Source of the DNA: Cephaloticoccus primus
GTDB lineage: Bacteria > Verrucomicrobiota > Verrucomicrobiia > Opitutales > Opitutaceae
Assembly: GCF_001580015.1 (NCBI RefSeq)
Contig: NZ_LSZQ01000015.1
Location: forward strand, 1-36,570
Length of the DNA: 36,570 bases
Direction: 5' to 3'
In this document: positions 16,342-24,304 of the stretch, piece by piece
How positions within the stretch are numbered: position 1 is the first letter of the stretch
How the letters are laid out: each line of letters begins with the position of its first letter
Notes under the pieces: generated by a model
The model's input: the letters and a program-made list of their open reading frames with translations, nothing else
Databases searched by the model: none
What the model was told of the DNA's origin: nothing
Translations under genes and position numbers: made by a program

Positions 16342-17880
16342 ATGAGTGTCGAACTCCTTCAAGCCGCAGCCGACTCCAACCGCTGGGGTGCCATAATCCC
16401 CGAGGTCTCGCTGGGCTGTCTCGCTTTGCTGTTGTTGGTACTGGAAATGGCGCTGCCGCGGCGCGCCCATCGCTTGATCCCGGCGGTGGCGATTGTCGGG
16501 CAGTTGGCGCTGCTGGTGGGCGTACTCGCCTGCTTCAACGCGCCGTACCTGGGCACCGAGACGTTTAACGGGCTGCTGGTGCACACGCGCGACGGGCAGT
16601 TCATGCGCGTGTTTTTCCTGCTGGCCTCGCTGCTCGTCAGCCTGCTGGGGGCGGTGAGCCTGGCGCGCCGGCAGCTCCCGCGGATCGAGTTTTTCCACAT
16701 CGTGCTCGTGGTGAGCGCGGCGATGATGCTGCTCGCGCAGAGTAACCACTTCGTGATGCTCTTCGTGGCGCTGGAGACGGTGACGGTGGGTTTCTACATC
16801 CTCGTCAGCTATTTCCGCGCGAGCCCGCTATCGCTTGAGGCGGGGCTCAAGTACTTGATCACCGGGGCGCTGAGCTCGGGCCTGCTGCTTTTCGGGATCG
16901 TGCTGCTGTACGGCGTGGCGGGAAATCCGCTGCTCGTCGGCTCGACGGAGAGCGGGATGCACTTCGGGCATTTGCAGACTTTTCTCGCGGCCAATCCCGA
17001 CCACTTCCTCGCGAGCCTCGGCATCGTCCTCGTGCTCTGCGGCGTGTGTTTCAAGATCGGCGCCTTCCCGTTTCAGATCTGGATCCCCGATGTGTACCAA
17101 GGTGCGCCTACGCCGGTGACGGCCTTTCTCGCCGTCGCCTCAAAGGCCGCAGGCTTCGCCATCTTGCTGACGCTGGTGCACACGGCCTTTGCGCCCTACG
17201 CGGGACTGGTCGTGCCCACGCTTACGGTGCTGGCCGCGCTCACCTTGATTTTCGGAAACCTCGCGGCGCTCACGCAGCATAACGTGAAGCGGCTCATCGG
17301 CCTGTCCGGCGTTTCGCATGCGGGCTTCCTGTTGCTCGGCGTCGTCGCCTCGCTGCATGCGGGCTCGGCGGCTTCGGCGATTGGCGCGGTGCAGTTTTAC
17401 CTAGCTGTCTACCTACTGGCTTCGTTTGCGGTGTTTGGCGTGATGACCCAGCTCGCGCCTGCCGAGGATGCGACCCAGGAGCTCGACCACTATCGCGGCT
17501 TGGCGAAGAGGCAGCCCTTCCTCGCATTTGTGCTGGCGGTGGGGCTGGGCTCGCTGGCGGGCATTCCGCCGCTGGCTGGCTTTGTGGGTAAGCTGGCGAT
17601 CTTCATTAACGCCTTCGACGCGCAGCTCTACGTGCTGCTCGGGATCGCGATCCTCGGTGTGGTCGTCTCCATCTACTACTACTTTGGCTGGATCCGCGTG
17701 GCCTTCTTTGGCGAGAGCACGGAGAGCGAAACGGCGGCTGCGACACCGCGCGAGGGCGGCGATGGGCAGCCGTGCTGTGGCTGCTGTGTGACGCGCTTTG
17801 TGCTCGGGCTGCTCGCGGCGGCGACGCTTGTTCTTGGTTTTTATCAAGGCGGGCTTGGCGAGTGGTTTTTCTCCCGCTAG
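16342..17880 (+). CDS. nuoN: NADH-quinone oxidoreductase subunit N
   Basis: 512 residues, ND2/Nqo14 family, third antiporter-like pump of complex I. Conserved charges are visible: Glu in LFVALETVTVGFYILV, Lys in GVCFKIGAFPFQIWIPDVYQGAPTP-type helix 7, Lys in LAVASKAAGFAILL, and Lys in LAGFVGKLAIFINAF. An unusual cysteine cluster, CCGCC, occurs at about 478-482 just before the last membrane helix, in a loop facing out of the membrane. Start ATG at 16342 follows a CCCCTCCTTCATTTTTCCC tract. A hisA gene begins 11 bp after the stop. Confidence 0.94.
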   Translation: MSVELLQAAADSNRWGAIIPEVSLGCLALLLLVLEMALPRRAHRLIPAVAIVGQLALLVGVLACFNAPYLGTETFNGLLVHTRDGQFMRVFFLLASLLVSLLGAVSLARRQLPRIEFFHIVLVVSAAMMLLAQSNHFVMLFVALETVTVGFYILVSYFRASPLSLEAGLKYLITGALSSGLLLFGIVLLYGVAGNPLLVGSTESGMHFGHLQTFLAANPDHFLASLGIVLVLCGVCFKIGAFPFQIWIPDVYQGAPTPVTAFLAVASKAAGFAILLTLVHTAFAPYAGLVVPTLTVLAALTLIFGNLAALTQHNVKRLIGLSGVSHAGFLLLGVVASLHAGSAASAIGAVQFYLAVYLLASFAVFGVMTQLAPAEDATQELDHYRGLAKRQPFLAFVLAVGLGSLAGIPPLAGFVGKLAIFINAFDAQLYVLLGIAILGVVVSIYYYFGWIRVAFFGESTESETAAATPREGGDGQPCCGCCVTRFVLGLLAAATLVLGFYQGGLGEWFFSR

Positions 17881-17891
17881 GGCTGTGACTC

Positions 17892-18677
17892 GTGACACGT
17901 TTCCGCCCCTGCATCGACCTCCACAACGGTAAGGTAAAACAAATCGTAGGTGGCACACTCACCGACGATGGCGTCGGGCTGCGCACCAACTTCGAGAGCG
18001 AGCACCCTGCCGAGTACTACTCCGCGCTATACCGCAGCGATGGGCTGCGCGGCGGGCACTTGATCAAGCTCGGGCCGGGTAACGACGAGGCCGCGCGCGC
18101 CGCGCTCACCGCATATCCGGGCGGGCTGCAAATCGGCGGGGGCATCACGCTTGAAAACGCGGCAGTCTGGCTGATCGCGGGCGCCAGCCACGTGATTGTG
18201 ACTTCCTACCTCTTTGACGAAAAGGGGCACTTCCGCCCCGAGCGGCTCCAGTCCCTCATCGCCGAGGTGGGCGCGGACCGGATCGTGATAGACCTGAGCT
18301 GCCGCCGCGAGCGCAGTGGCTGGCAGGTCGCGATGAACCGCTGGACGCAGCCGACTGACCTGTGGCTTACCCCGGCCAACTTGCGCGCGCTGGCAGGCGC
18401 CTGTGCCGAGCTGCTGGTGCACGCTGCCGATGTCGAGGGCCAGCAGGGCGGCATCGACGAAGAGCTGGTACACCATCTGGGCGAGCACGCGCCCCTGCCT
18501 GTGACCTACGCGGGCGGCGCCAGCGAGCTGGCCGACCTCGCGCTCGTAGATGCGCTCAGCGCTGGCCGCGTAGACCTGTCGATCGGCAGCGCACTCGATA
18601 TCTTCGGCGGAAACAAAGTCCGCTACAGCGACTGCGTCGCGTGGAACGCGACCCGGAGCGAACTGCCTTCTCCATAG
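17892..18677 (+). CDS. hisA: Eukaryotic-type HisA (ProFAR isomerase)
   Basis: 261 residues. It catalyses the fourth step of histidine biosynthesis (ProFAR to PRFAR) and is a TIM barrel. Its motifs match the fungal HIS6/eukaryotic-type subfamily rather than ordinary bacterial HisA: CIDLHNGKVKQIVGGTLT at 7-24, HLIKLGPGND at 56-65, LQIGGGI, VIDLSCRRE with D134, HAADVEGQQGGID at 177-189, and SIGSALDIFGGNKV. D9 and D134 are the likely catalytic acids. The start is GTG at 17892, 11 bp past nuoN, so it is probably the last gene of the nuo transcript. No other his genes are nearby. A composite hairpin element begins 23 bp downstream. Confidence 0.92.
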   Translation: MTRFRPCIDLHNGKVKQIVGGTLTDDGVGLRTNFESEHPAEYYSALYRSDGLRGGHLIKLGPGNDEAARAALTAYPGGLQIGGGITLENAAVWLIAGASHVIVTSYLFDEKGHFRPERLQSLIAEVGADRIVIDLSCRRERSGWQVAMNRWTQPTDLWLTPANLRALAGACAELLVHAADVEGQQGGIDEELVHHLGEHAPLPVTYAGGASELADLALVDALSAGRVDLSIGSALDIFGGNKVRYSDCVAWNATRSELPSP

Positions 18678-18700
18678 GGCGAGCGCGTCGCGGAAAGAAA

Positions 18701-19028
18701 GAGTTGAAGACTCCCACTGCGCGTGGGGCGGCAGGCAGTGCCTGCTCCCATTGAATTTGCGATTTTGCCTGTGCGCTCCGCGCCCGGACAAAATCGCAAA
18801 TTTAAAGGGACTCCCCCCTGTTGCTTCGCAACAGGGTAAGGAGCTTCCAATGCGATCGGGGGCGTAAACCCATTTGGGCGCCGCGAAAAAGTTTACGGGT
18901 TAAACTCCCACCTGAGCTTCGCTCAGGGAGTTCATTCAACTGTGCGGTTTGCTCGGCGGGCGGAACGCCCGACAGCAAGCCGCTCAGTAAATGGCAGGGG
19001 ACACCGTCCCCCGCTGCCCGCGCAGGGC
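18701..19028 (+). repeat. Composite triloop-hairpin element, copy 1 (forward)
   Basis: Modules in order: GAGTTGAAGACTC hairpin (18701-18713); terminal repeat CACTGCGCGTGGGGCGG (18715-18731); B hairpin, loop AGT (18731-18745); C palindrome, 'GCGATTTTGCC' type (18754-18802); D hairpin, loop TTC (18816-18836); conserved E stretch with AAAAAGTTTACGGGTTAA (to about 18905); F hairpin, loop TTC (18911-18927); G long palindrome, loop GAA (18939-18988); H hairpin, loop ACC (18997-19011); degenerate right terminal repeat. It fills the gap between convergent hisA and lolD, ending 8 bp before the lolD stop, and might also act as a terminator there. Confidence 0.85.
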
Positions 19029-19035
19029 CAAGTTT

Positions 19036-19791
19036 TCAGGCGAGCAAGCCGTCGTGGAGTGTGAGCTGGCGTGCACACTTGGCGGCGTGCGCGGGATTGT
19101 GCGTGACGAGGACGAGGCCCGTTTGTCGTTCGCGGCAGAGGTTGAGCAGCAGCTCCACAACTGCGTCCCCCGTGTGTTCGTCGAGGTTGCCCGTCGGCTC
19201 GTCGGCGAGGATGAGCGGCGGGGCGGCTACCAGTGCGCGGGCGATGGCGACGCGCTGGCGCTCGCCGCCGGAGAGCTGTGCGGGCAAGTGCCGCGTGCGC
19301 TCGGACAGGCCGACACGCGCGAGGAGCTCGCGGGCGCGCGCCGCGGCCTCTTTGCGTGGCAGGCCGCAAATCGCTCCCGCCAGACGCACGTTTGCCAGCG
19401 CATCGATTTCGGGGATCAGGTAAAAGGACTGAAAGATGATCCCGCGCAGAGAGGCCAGCGCACGCGTGCGCGCGCCCCCCGACACTCCTGGCCGCAGCCT
19501 GGCGGCGAGCCCTTGCCAATGCACCGTGCCCGAGTCGGGGGCATCGAGTCCGGCGAGCAAGTTCAGCAGCGTGGATTTTCCCGCGCCGGACTCTCCGCGA
19601 ATGCTCACGCTCTCGCCTGTCGCGACGCGGAGCGAGGCCCCGCGAAGCACGGCCAGTTGCCGGTCGCCACTGGCAAAGGCCTTGTGCAGGTCCCGCGCCT
19701 CAAGAATCGGCGCGGCCACATCGGCAGTCGTGGGTGTGGCCGAAGCGGACTCGGGCAGAGGAGGTGCGTCGTTGTGAAAATCGTCGGGCAT
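19036..19791 (-). CDS. lolD: ABC transporter ATPase, LolD-type
   Basis: 251 residues, MacB/LolD-type ATPase that powers release of lipoproteins from the inner membrane with the neighbouring permease. Walker A GESGAGKST at 66-74, Q-loop in FQSFYLIPE, signature LSGGERQR at 173-180, Walker B LILADE at 193-198 with PTGNLD, and the switch His in VLVTHN. The start ATG at 19791 (MPDDFHND) is preceded by a C-rich leader; a longer reading upstream enters the permease end. The first 27 residues are a variable Pro/Ala-rich leader. It lies 41 bp downstream of the permease gene in the same operon. The lol assignment rests on the pairing; another LolD-like export role is possible. Confidence 0.85.
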   Translation of the reverse strand: MPDDFHNDAPPLPESASATPTTADVAAPILEARDLHKAFASGDRQLAVLRGASLRVATGESVSIRGESGAGKSTLLNLLAGLDAPDSGTVHWQGLAARLRPGVSGGARTRALASLRGIIFQSFYLIPEIDALANVRLAGAICGLPRKEAAARARELLARVGLSERTRHLPAQLSGGERQRVAIARALVAAPPLILADEPTGNLDEHTGDAVVELLLNLCRERQTGLVLVTHNPAHAAKCARQLTLHDGLLA

Positions 19792-19832
19792 GGTCGGCAG
19801 GCAGGCGGTTGGGGGGAGCGTGCGTTGTGGGC

Positions 19833-21071
19833 TTACTCGGCGCGCAGGGCTTCGACCGGCTTGAACCGCGCCGCGCGCCACGCGGGCAGGAGCCCCGCCA
19901 GGGTGGAGATGACGACCGCGCAGATGACGATCAAGACGAGGTCGCCGCGCGCCGTGTGCGAGGGCAATTGGCTAAACTGGTAAAACCGCGCGAGCACTTG
20001 CTCGCTCCCTGTCAGCTCGGTGAAGAGCCGCACCACGTCGTTGCGAAAATGCAGGAAGGTGAGCCCCAGCCCCAGTCCGCAACCGGTCCCGAGTACGCCG
20101 ATGAAGAAGCCCTGGAAGCAGAAGCACAGCGCCACCGCCACGGGCTGTGCGCCGAGCGCGCCGAGCAGGCCGATCTCGCGCGTCTTGCGCACCACGGCGA
20201 TGAGCAGCGAGCTGGCGACCGAAAAGGCGGACACGACGATGATGAAGGTCAGCAGGAAAAAGATCATGTTCTTCTCCAGTTGGAGGACGAAGAGGAAGTC
20301 CTCGTTGGCATCCAGCCAGGAGCGCGCCTGCGCGGGCCGCCCCTCGGCTGCGAGCACGGTGTTGATCCGTGCGGCGACGGCGTCGGGGTCGCTCCCCTCG
20401 GCGAGCTTTACATTGATCCCGTGGACGGCGTCGCCGAGCCCGTAGAGCTCCTGCATCGTGCGCAGCGTCACCAGCACCAGCGCGTTATCGAGCTGCTGAT
20501 GCCCGATCTCAAAAATGCCCACGACTTCGAGCTCGCGCGGCATCACGACCTGGTCGCCCTTGAGCCGCTCCAGCAGCAGCGGTGAGTACAGATCGATGCG
20601 GCTGCCCAAGCGCACGCCGAGACTCTGCGCGAGTGGCGCACTGAGGATCACGCTGTCGTCGTCGAGCGCGTCGAGCGAGCCCGCGCGCACGAAGTGCCGC
20701 AGCGGCACCACCGCCTCGGCACGCTCCAGGTCGATCCCTTGCACGGCGGGAAAGGCGGGCTTGCGCGCAAACTCCAGCATGGCGACACCTTCTGCAAAAG
20801 GCGTGGCGGCAGCGACGCCCGGTACACGCTCGACCTCGTCGAGCACGGTCTCCGGCTCGTACAGCAGCCCGTACGCGCGGAGCTGTACTTCACCCTGCGT
20901 ATCGACGATCATCTGGCGGATTTGATAGCCGAAACCGCCCATCACACTGGTTGAGACCACGAGCAGCGCGACGCCCAGTGCGACGCCGAGGATGGAGATC
21001 ACCGTGAAAAACGGGAACCAGCGTCCGCTCGGGAAAAGCTGCCGCAGCGCGAGGTAGAAGGGCCAGAGCAT
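19833..21071 (-). CDS. lolC: Lipoprotein-releasing permease, LolC/LolE family
   Basis: 412 residues, inner-membrane permease with the LolC/E plan: an N-terminal helix (FFTVISILGVALGVALLVVS), a large periplasmic domain (about residues 45-260) and three C-terminal helices with the FtsX-type core (KTREIGLLGALGA). N-terminal SVMGGFGYQIRQ and C-terminal LPAWRAARFKPVEALR are typical of the family. I chose the ATG at 21071 (MLWPFYLALRQL). The frame stays open to 21167, but those 32 residues would be encoded largely by repeat element copy 2 and look nothing like the family. A single LolC/E gene suggests a homodimer (LolF-like), so the C/E letter is arbitrary. Confidence 0.88.
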   Translation of the reverse strand: MLWPFYLALRQLFPSGRWFPFFTVISILGVALGVALLVVSTSVMGGFGYQIRQMIVDTQGEVQLRAYGLLYEPETVLDEVERVPGVAAATPFAEGVAMLEFARKPAFPAVQGIDLERAEAVVPLRHFVRAGSLDALDDDSVILSAPLAQSLGVRLGSRIDLYSPLLLERLKGDQVVMPRELEVVGIFEIGHQQLDNALVLVTLRTMQELYGLGDAVHGINVKLAEGSDPDAVAARINTVLAAEGRPAQARSWLDANEDFLFVLQLEKNMIFFLLTFIIVVSAFSVASSLLIAVVRKTREIGLLGALGAQPVAVALCFCFQGFFIGVLGTGCGLGLGLTFLHFRNDVVRLFTELTGSEQVLARFYQFSQLPSHTARGDLVLIVICAVVISTLAGLLPAWRAARFKPVEALRAE

Positions 21072-21110
21072 GTGATATCGAAGAAGCGCCAAGAAAGCTG
21101 GCTTGGCCGC

Positions 21111-21442
21111 GGGCTTGTCGAGCCCAACTCCACTACGCGTGGGCCGGCAGGCGGTGCCTGCTCCCATTTACTGAGCGGTTTGCACGGCGGGCGGAACGCC
21201 CGCCGTGCAAACCGCTCAGTTGAGGACTCCCGACCTTCGGTCGGACTGGGAGTTAACCCGTAAACTTTCTCATCTCGCCTCAATGGGTTTCCGCGCCATT
21301 CGCATTTGATGCTTCCTGCCCTGTCGCAACGCGACAGGGGGGAGTCCCGTTAAATTTGGGAATCGTGTTCCGCCGCGTAGCGGCGGGGCCGATTCCCAAA
21401 TTCAATGGCAGTGGTCACTGACCACCGCCCCACGCGCAGTGG
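21111..21442 (-). repeat. Composite triloop-hairpin element, copy 2 (reversed)
   Basis: Same modules as copy 1 in reverse order: hairpin, loop GTC (21111-21125); terminal repeat (21130-21146); H hairpin, loop GGT (21147-21161); G, here a perfect 24-bp stem on loop GAA (21170-21220); F, loop TTC (21230-21244); E (about 21250-21308); D, loop AAC (21319-21339); C, 'GGGAATCG' type (21353-21402); B, loop ACT (21411-21425); terminal repeat CCGCCCCACGCGCAGTGG (21425-21442). It sits in the divergent gap between the LolC/E permease and the AmiS gene, so it cannot be just a terminator. Confidence 0.85.
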
Positions 21443-21643
21443 ATGGTAAAGCTCCGGGCTCGGGGCGGCGGCATGACGCGCACAGCGGTGGTTTTGTGCG
21501 GCATAAGTGAGCGCCAAACAGACGCCCCTGAGGTCGGTGAAGCGCGCGCCGGCTCCCGCGTGCGCCCAGCAATCCACTCTCACGACAGGCGGTGTTTTTT
21601 TTCCTTGCAAAACCGCGAGACCCTAACCCATCGAAACTAACCC
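21443..21643. other. Leader region of the AmiS/UreI gene
   Basis: Two hundred bases between repeat copy 2 and the AmiS start. I see no gene. A T8 run (about 21594-21601) lies between GCGGT and AAAACCGC, which could pair as a weak hairpin. A promoter for the plus-strand genes is expected here, but no convincing -35/-10 pair was recognised. Confidence 0.3.
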
Positions 21644-22157
21644 ATGCTAACTGGCCTATCTATCTTCTTCGTGGGCGCGGTGCTGTGTCTGAATGGATTG
21701 TGGCTGCTCAGTCGCGTCCAGGATCGCGAGATCTGGGTCATCAACCTGTTTGTTGCCGCCGTGTCCTTCTTCGTGGCCCTGCCGCCTGGCTCTTGGTGAG
21801 GGGGCCGATCTGGCCTCGGTCAAAGGGGCGACGATGACGCTGCTGTTTAGCCTCAACTATCTCTGGGTCGCCCTGAATCGCACCAACGGTGCCGATGGGC
21901 GCGGCCTCGGCTGGTTCAGCCTGTTGGTCGCGGTGACCGCTGCCGTAGTTTCCGGCGAAACCCTGTGGCATGCAGCTACGCTGTGGGATTTCTGGAACGG
22001 CCTGTCGTGGGCGGCCTGGGCGGTACTGTGGGCCCTGTTTTTTGTGATCCTCGTGCTGCGCCGCGACATTGGCCGCATCACCGGCATCCTCGCCATCGTG
22101 CTCGGGGTCAGCACAGGTTTGCTGCCCGGGTACCTGCTGCTCAGCGGCCTGCTCTGA
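21644..22157 (+). pseudogene. AmiS/UreI-family urea/amide channel, frameshifted
   Basis: The ATG at 21644 opens MLTGLSIFFVGAVLC, then NGLWLLSRVQDREIWVINLF, matching the AmiS/UreI family, but the frame stops at 21797-21799. The family match continues in the next frame with ALGEGADLASVKGATMTLLF, then YLWVALNRTNGADGRGLGWF and a terminal LPGYLLLSGLL. Removing one C from the CCC at 21777-21779 joins the two parts into about 170 residues, the usual family length, with six predicted membrane helices. Members form proton-gated urea channels or short-chain amide transporters in the inner membrane. No urease, amidase or nitrile-hydratase gene is nearby. Either a true frameshift mutation or a base-calling error. 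Confidence 0.82.
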
Positions 22158-22302
22158 GTAGCGGGCAGGCGGGGGGAGCTTGCGCCCTGCGGCGCTGCAA
22201 AACCGGGTGTCGGGGGCGCGACCGGCAGCGGCAGTGCGCCCATTTTCAAGCAATAAACTTGGCGCAGTTACGCCGCGCCTGAACACTCGGTGGCTCGCCC
22301 TA

Positions 22303-23658
22303 ATGAAAATCACTGGCCTTGCTCTCGTCCCACCGCCCACCGCTGCCGATTGCCCCAAGCTCACACCGGAGCTGCTGGCCTCCGTCCTCGCGCGCTACTC
22401 GCGCAGCAATAGCGGGCTGGCGGCGATCCTCGAAAAGGTCGACCTCGCCAACCCCGATGCATCGATTGACCGCATCCTCAAGTTTGTAGACTACGGCCAC
22501 GCCTCGATCGGGGGCTTGACGGGCGGGCTGGCTGTCGCGCTTGACGGCGTCTCGATGTGGCTGGCCTACAAGCTGTTCGAGATAGCACAAATGGCCGATG
22601 GGCAGGAGTCGAGCACGCGCTACATCGCACTCAGCCCGAGTAACCTGCCCGCGCCCGAGGAGATCGGCATCCCCGCCGATCTCGCGCCGCGCTGGGCGGC
22701 GGTGATGGCCGCCGCTTTTGCGCACTACCAACGCGAGTACGCGCGACTCGATGCGCTCAGCCAGGCCGAGCCCGACCGCGTGCGGCTGCCTGCCGAAGGC
22801 GTCTCCCCCGCCGTCCTCGGGCGCATGCGCAAAAACTACGCGCTCGACCGCGCGCGCTACCTCATCCCGCTGGCGACGCGGACGAATGTCGCCCTCGTGC
22901 AAAGCTCGCGCATGTGGGCAGCCACGGTGAAGCACCTCGACTCGCTGCCGCAGCCCGAGGCGCGCGCGGCGGCGGCGCTCATCCGCGAAGAGCTTTTAAA
23001 ACAATCGCCGCGCCTGATCCGCCACAGCCACGCCGAGGCTTCCTACCGCGAGCAGGCCGCCCAGGAGCTCGCCACCAGCCTGCGGCTCGGCTTGGAGCGG
23101 CTATCGACCGGGCCGCTCGCCGATGAAGTGTGGCTGCACATCGATCGGGAGACGCCGCCCTGGCTCGCCGAGGAGCAGCCCGTCGCCGAAGCGCTGCGCC
23201 ACCGCGCCAACCGCTACGGCTACCAAGGCACGGCCACGCGTCGGATGCGCGTCAGCTTTGCGTGGAATAACATGGCGCTGGCCGAGCTGCGCGACCTCAA
23301 CCGCCACCGCACCGGCCACCGCTACACGCCCCTCATTCAGGCGGGCTTTTACCTGCCGCCGGAGATCGACCGCAGCGCACACCAAGCGCTGCTCGACGAG
23401 CAGGCCGCGCTCACGCGCGAACTCATGGCGCGCGGCTCGCCCGCCTACACGTACTCGCTGCTCCTCGGCGCGCAGACGCCCTTCGAGCACAGCACGCACG
23501 CCGACAAGTTTATCTACGAAGCGGAGCTGCGCACCGGCCTCGGCGCACACTTCCGCTACGCCGAGCACCTCAGCGCCGCCCTGCGCGAGTTTTGCCAACA
23601 AGTGCCCGCCGCCCGCGAATGGATCGCCGAAGGCCGCGCCGAACCCGAAGGCACTTGA
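22303..23658 (+). CDS. thyX: Double-length ThyX-like flavin-dependent thymidylate synthase
   Basis: 451 residues, about twice a classical ThyX. ThyX converts dUMP to dTMP using FAD and methylene-tetrahydrofolate, with a signature RHRxxSxNExSxRY. Here the signature is divided: the N-terminal half has YGHASIGG at 64-71 and QESSTRY at 101-107, keeping the E-x-S-x-R-Y part but not RHR. The C-terminal half has NRHRTGHRY at 333-341, keeping RHR but not the rest. This suggests a fused, diverged pair of ThyX domains forming a composite site. The start is the ATG at 22303 (MKITGLALVP); the frame is open further upstream without family resemblance. No Shine-Dalgarno. Activity is inferred, not shown. 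Confidence 0.82.
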   Translation: MKITGLALVPPPTAADCPKLTPELLASVLARYSRSNSGLAAILEKVDLANPDASIDRILKFVDYGHASIGGLTGGLAVALDGVSMWLAYKLFEIAQMADGQESSTRYIALSPSNLPAPEEIGIPADLAPRWAAVMAAAFAHYQREYARLDALSQAEPDRVRLPAEGVSPAVLGRMRKNYALDRARYLIPLATRTNVALVQSSRMWAATVKHLDSLPQPEARAAAALIREELLKQSPRLIRHSHAEASYREQAAQELATSLRLGLERLSTGPLADEVWLHIDRETPPWLAEEQPVAEALRHRANRYGYQGTATRRMRVSFAWNNMALAELRDLNRHRTGHRYTPLIQAGFYLPPEIDRSAHQALLDEQAALTRELMARGSPAYTYSLLLGAQTPFEHSTHADKFIYEAELRTGLGAHFRYAEHLSAALREFCQQVPAAREWIAEGRAEPEGT

Positions 23659-23707
23659 GGTCTGGCGCTGCTCGCTGTCGTTTTACCCTCCTTTTACAGC
23701 TATGCTT

Positions 23708-24304
23708 CTACACTTTCACTGGTACTGGCAGGTGGAGGTATTGGCGCCTTTTCCGGTATGCTAGCCCAAGTCCCAATGCGGAAGCAGAAAACACAGAGCT
23801 GTATACAGCCGCCTCGGGAACGGGATGCCAAGGGGTGTTTGTAAATGATATATAATAGTATCCGTTGTTGTTTATCTTATAATAGCTCGTATTCCATGAG
23901 GTGCCTCTAACATCGAAGGCAAGATGGCGAATTAGTTCATCCATATCCTGACCATTATCGCGGATCCACATTATTGAGTAGGTTATACCCATGAGTGTCA
24001 CCCAGCTATCATTTTTAAAAATTATCTCATCAACGTATAGGGAGTTGTTATTTGAGCTGGAGAAATCGATAATTCCATGGCCATCAACAGTAATACGGTT
24101 GATTACTACTCCTTTATCTCCTTTGGGGACAATAAATACACCTTTCCCATTGCCAAGCTTTACCTCAGGTATTTGATTACTTAACTGCTTCTTTTCTTTT
24201 ATATTATAGATGTTTGGGTTTGTTTGTGTGTGTGCTGGAAGAGTTGCGGTTGATATTGATATGCATATGATGGCTATGCGTGGGAATTTAATAGGCTTAT
24301 CCAT
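23708..24304 (-). CDS. Orphan exported protein with PEP-CTERM-like anchor
   Basis: 198 residues, unrecognised apart from its ends. The N-terminus has a signal peptide (AIICISISTATLPAHTQT). The C-terminus, from residue 162, reads VPEAAVYSSVFSASALGLGL, then AYRKRR: a slightly degenerate PEP-CTERM sorting signal (Pro-Glu, hydrophobic helix, basic cluster), which is normally processed by an exosortase. The body is rich in Asn, Ser and Tyr and may be a beta-structured surface protein. The gene is markedly AT-richer than its neighbours, with different codon use, suggesting recent acquisition or relaxed selection. The basic cluster is followed by a dozen extra residues, which is unusual and could reflect a mutated stop. 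It converges on thyX with a gap of about 50 bp. Confidence 0.6.
   Translation of the reverse strand: MDKPIKFPRIAIICISISTATLPAHTQTNPNIYNIKEKKQLSNQIPEVKLGNGKGVFIVPKGDKGVVINRITVDGHGIIDFSSSNNNSLYVDEIIFKNDSWVTLMGITYSIMWIRDNGQDMDELIRHLAFDVRGTSWNTSYYKINNNGYYYISFTNTPWHPVPEAAVYSSVFSASALGLGLAYRKRRQYLHLPVPVKV

Noticed and set aside
18701-19028. Repeats as integron attC sites
   Set aside because: They contain GTTTAAC-like words, but not paired R''/L'' and L'/R' boxes in the right layout, and the neighbouring genes are housekeeping genes in both orientations rather than cassettes. No integrase seen.
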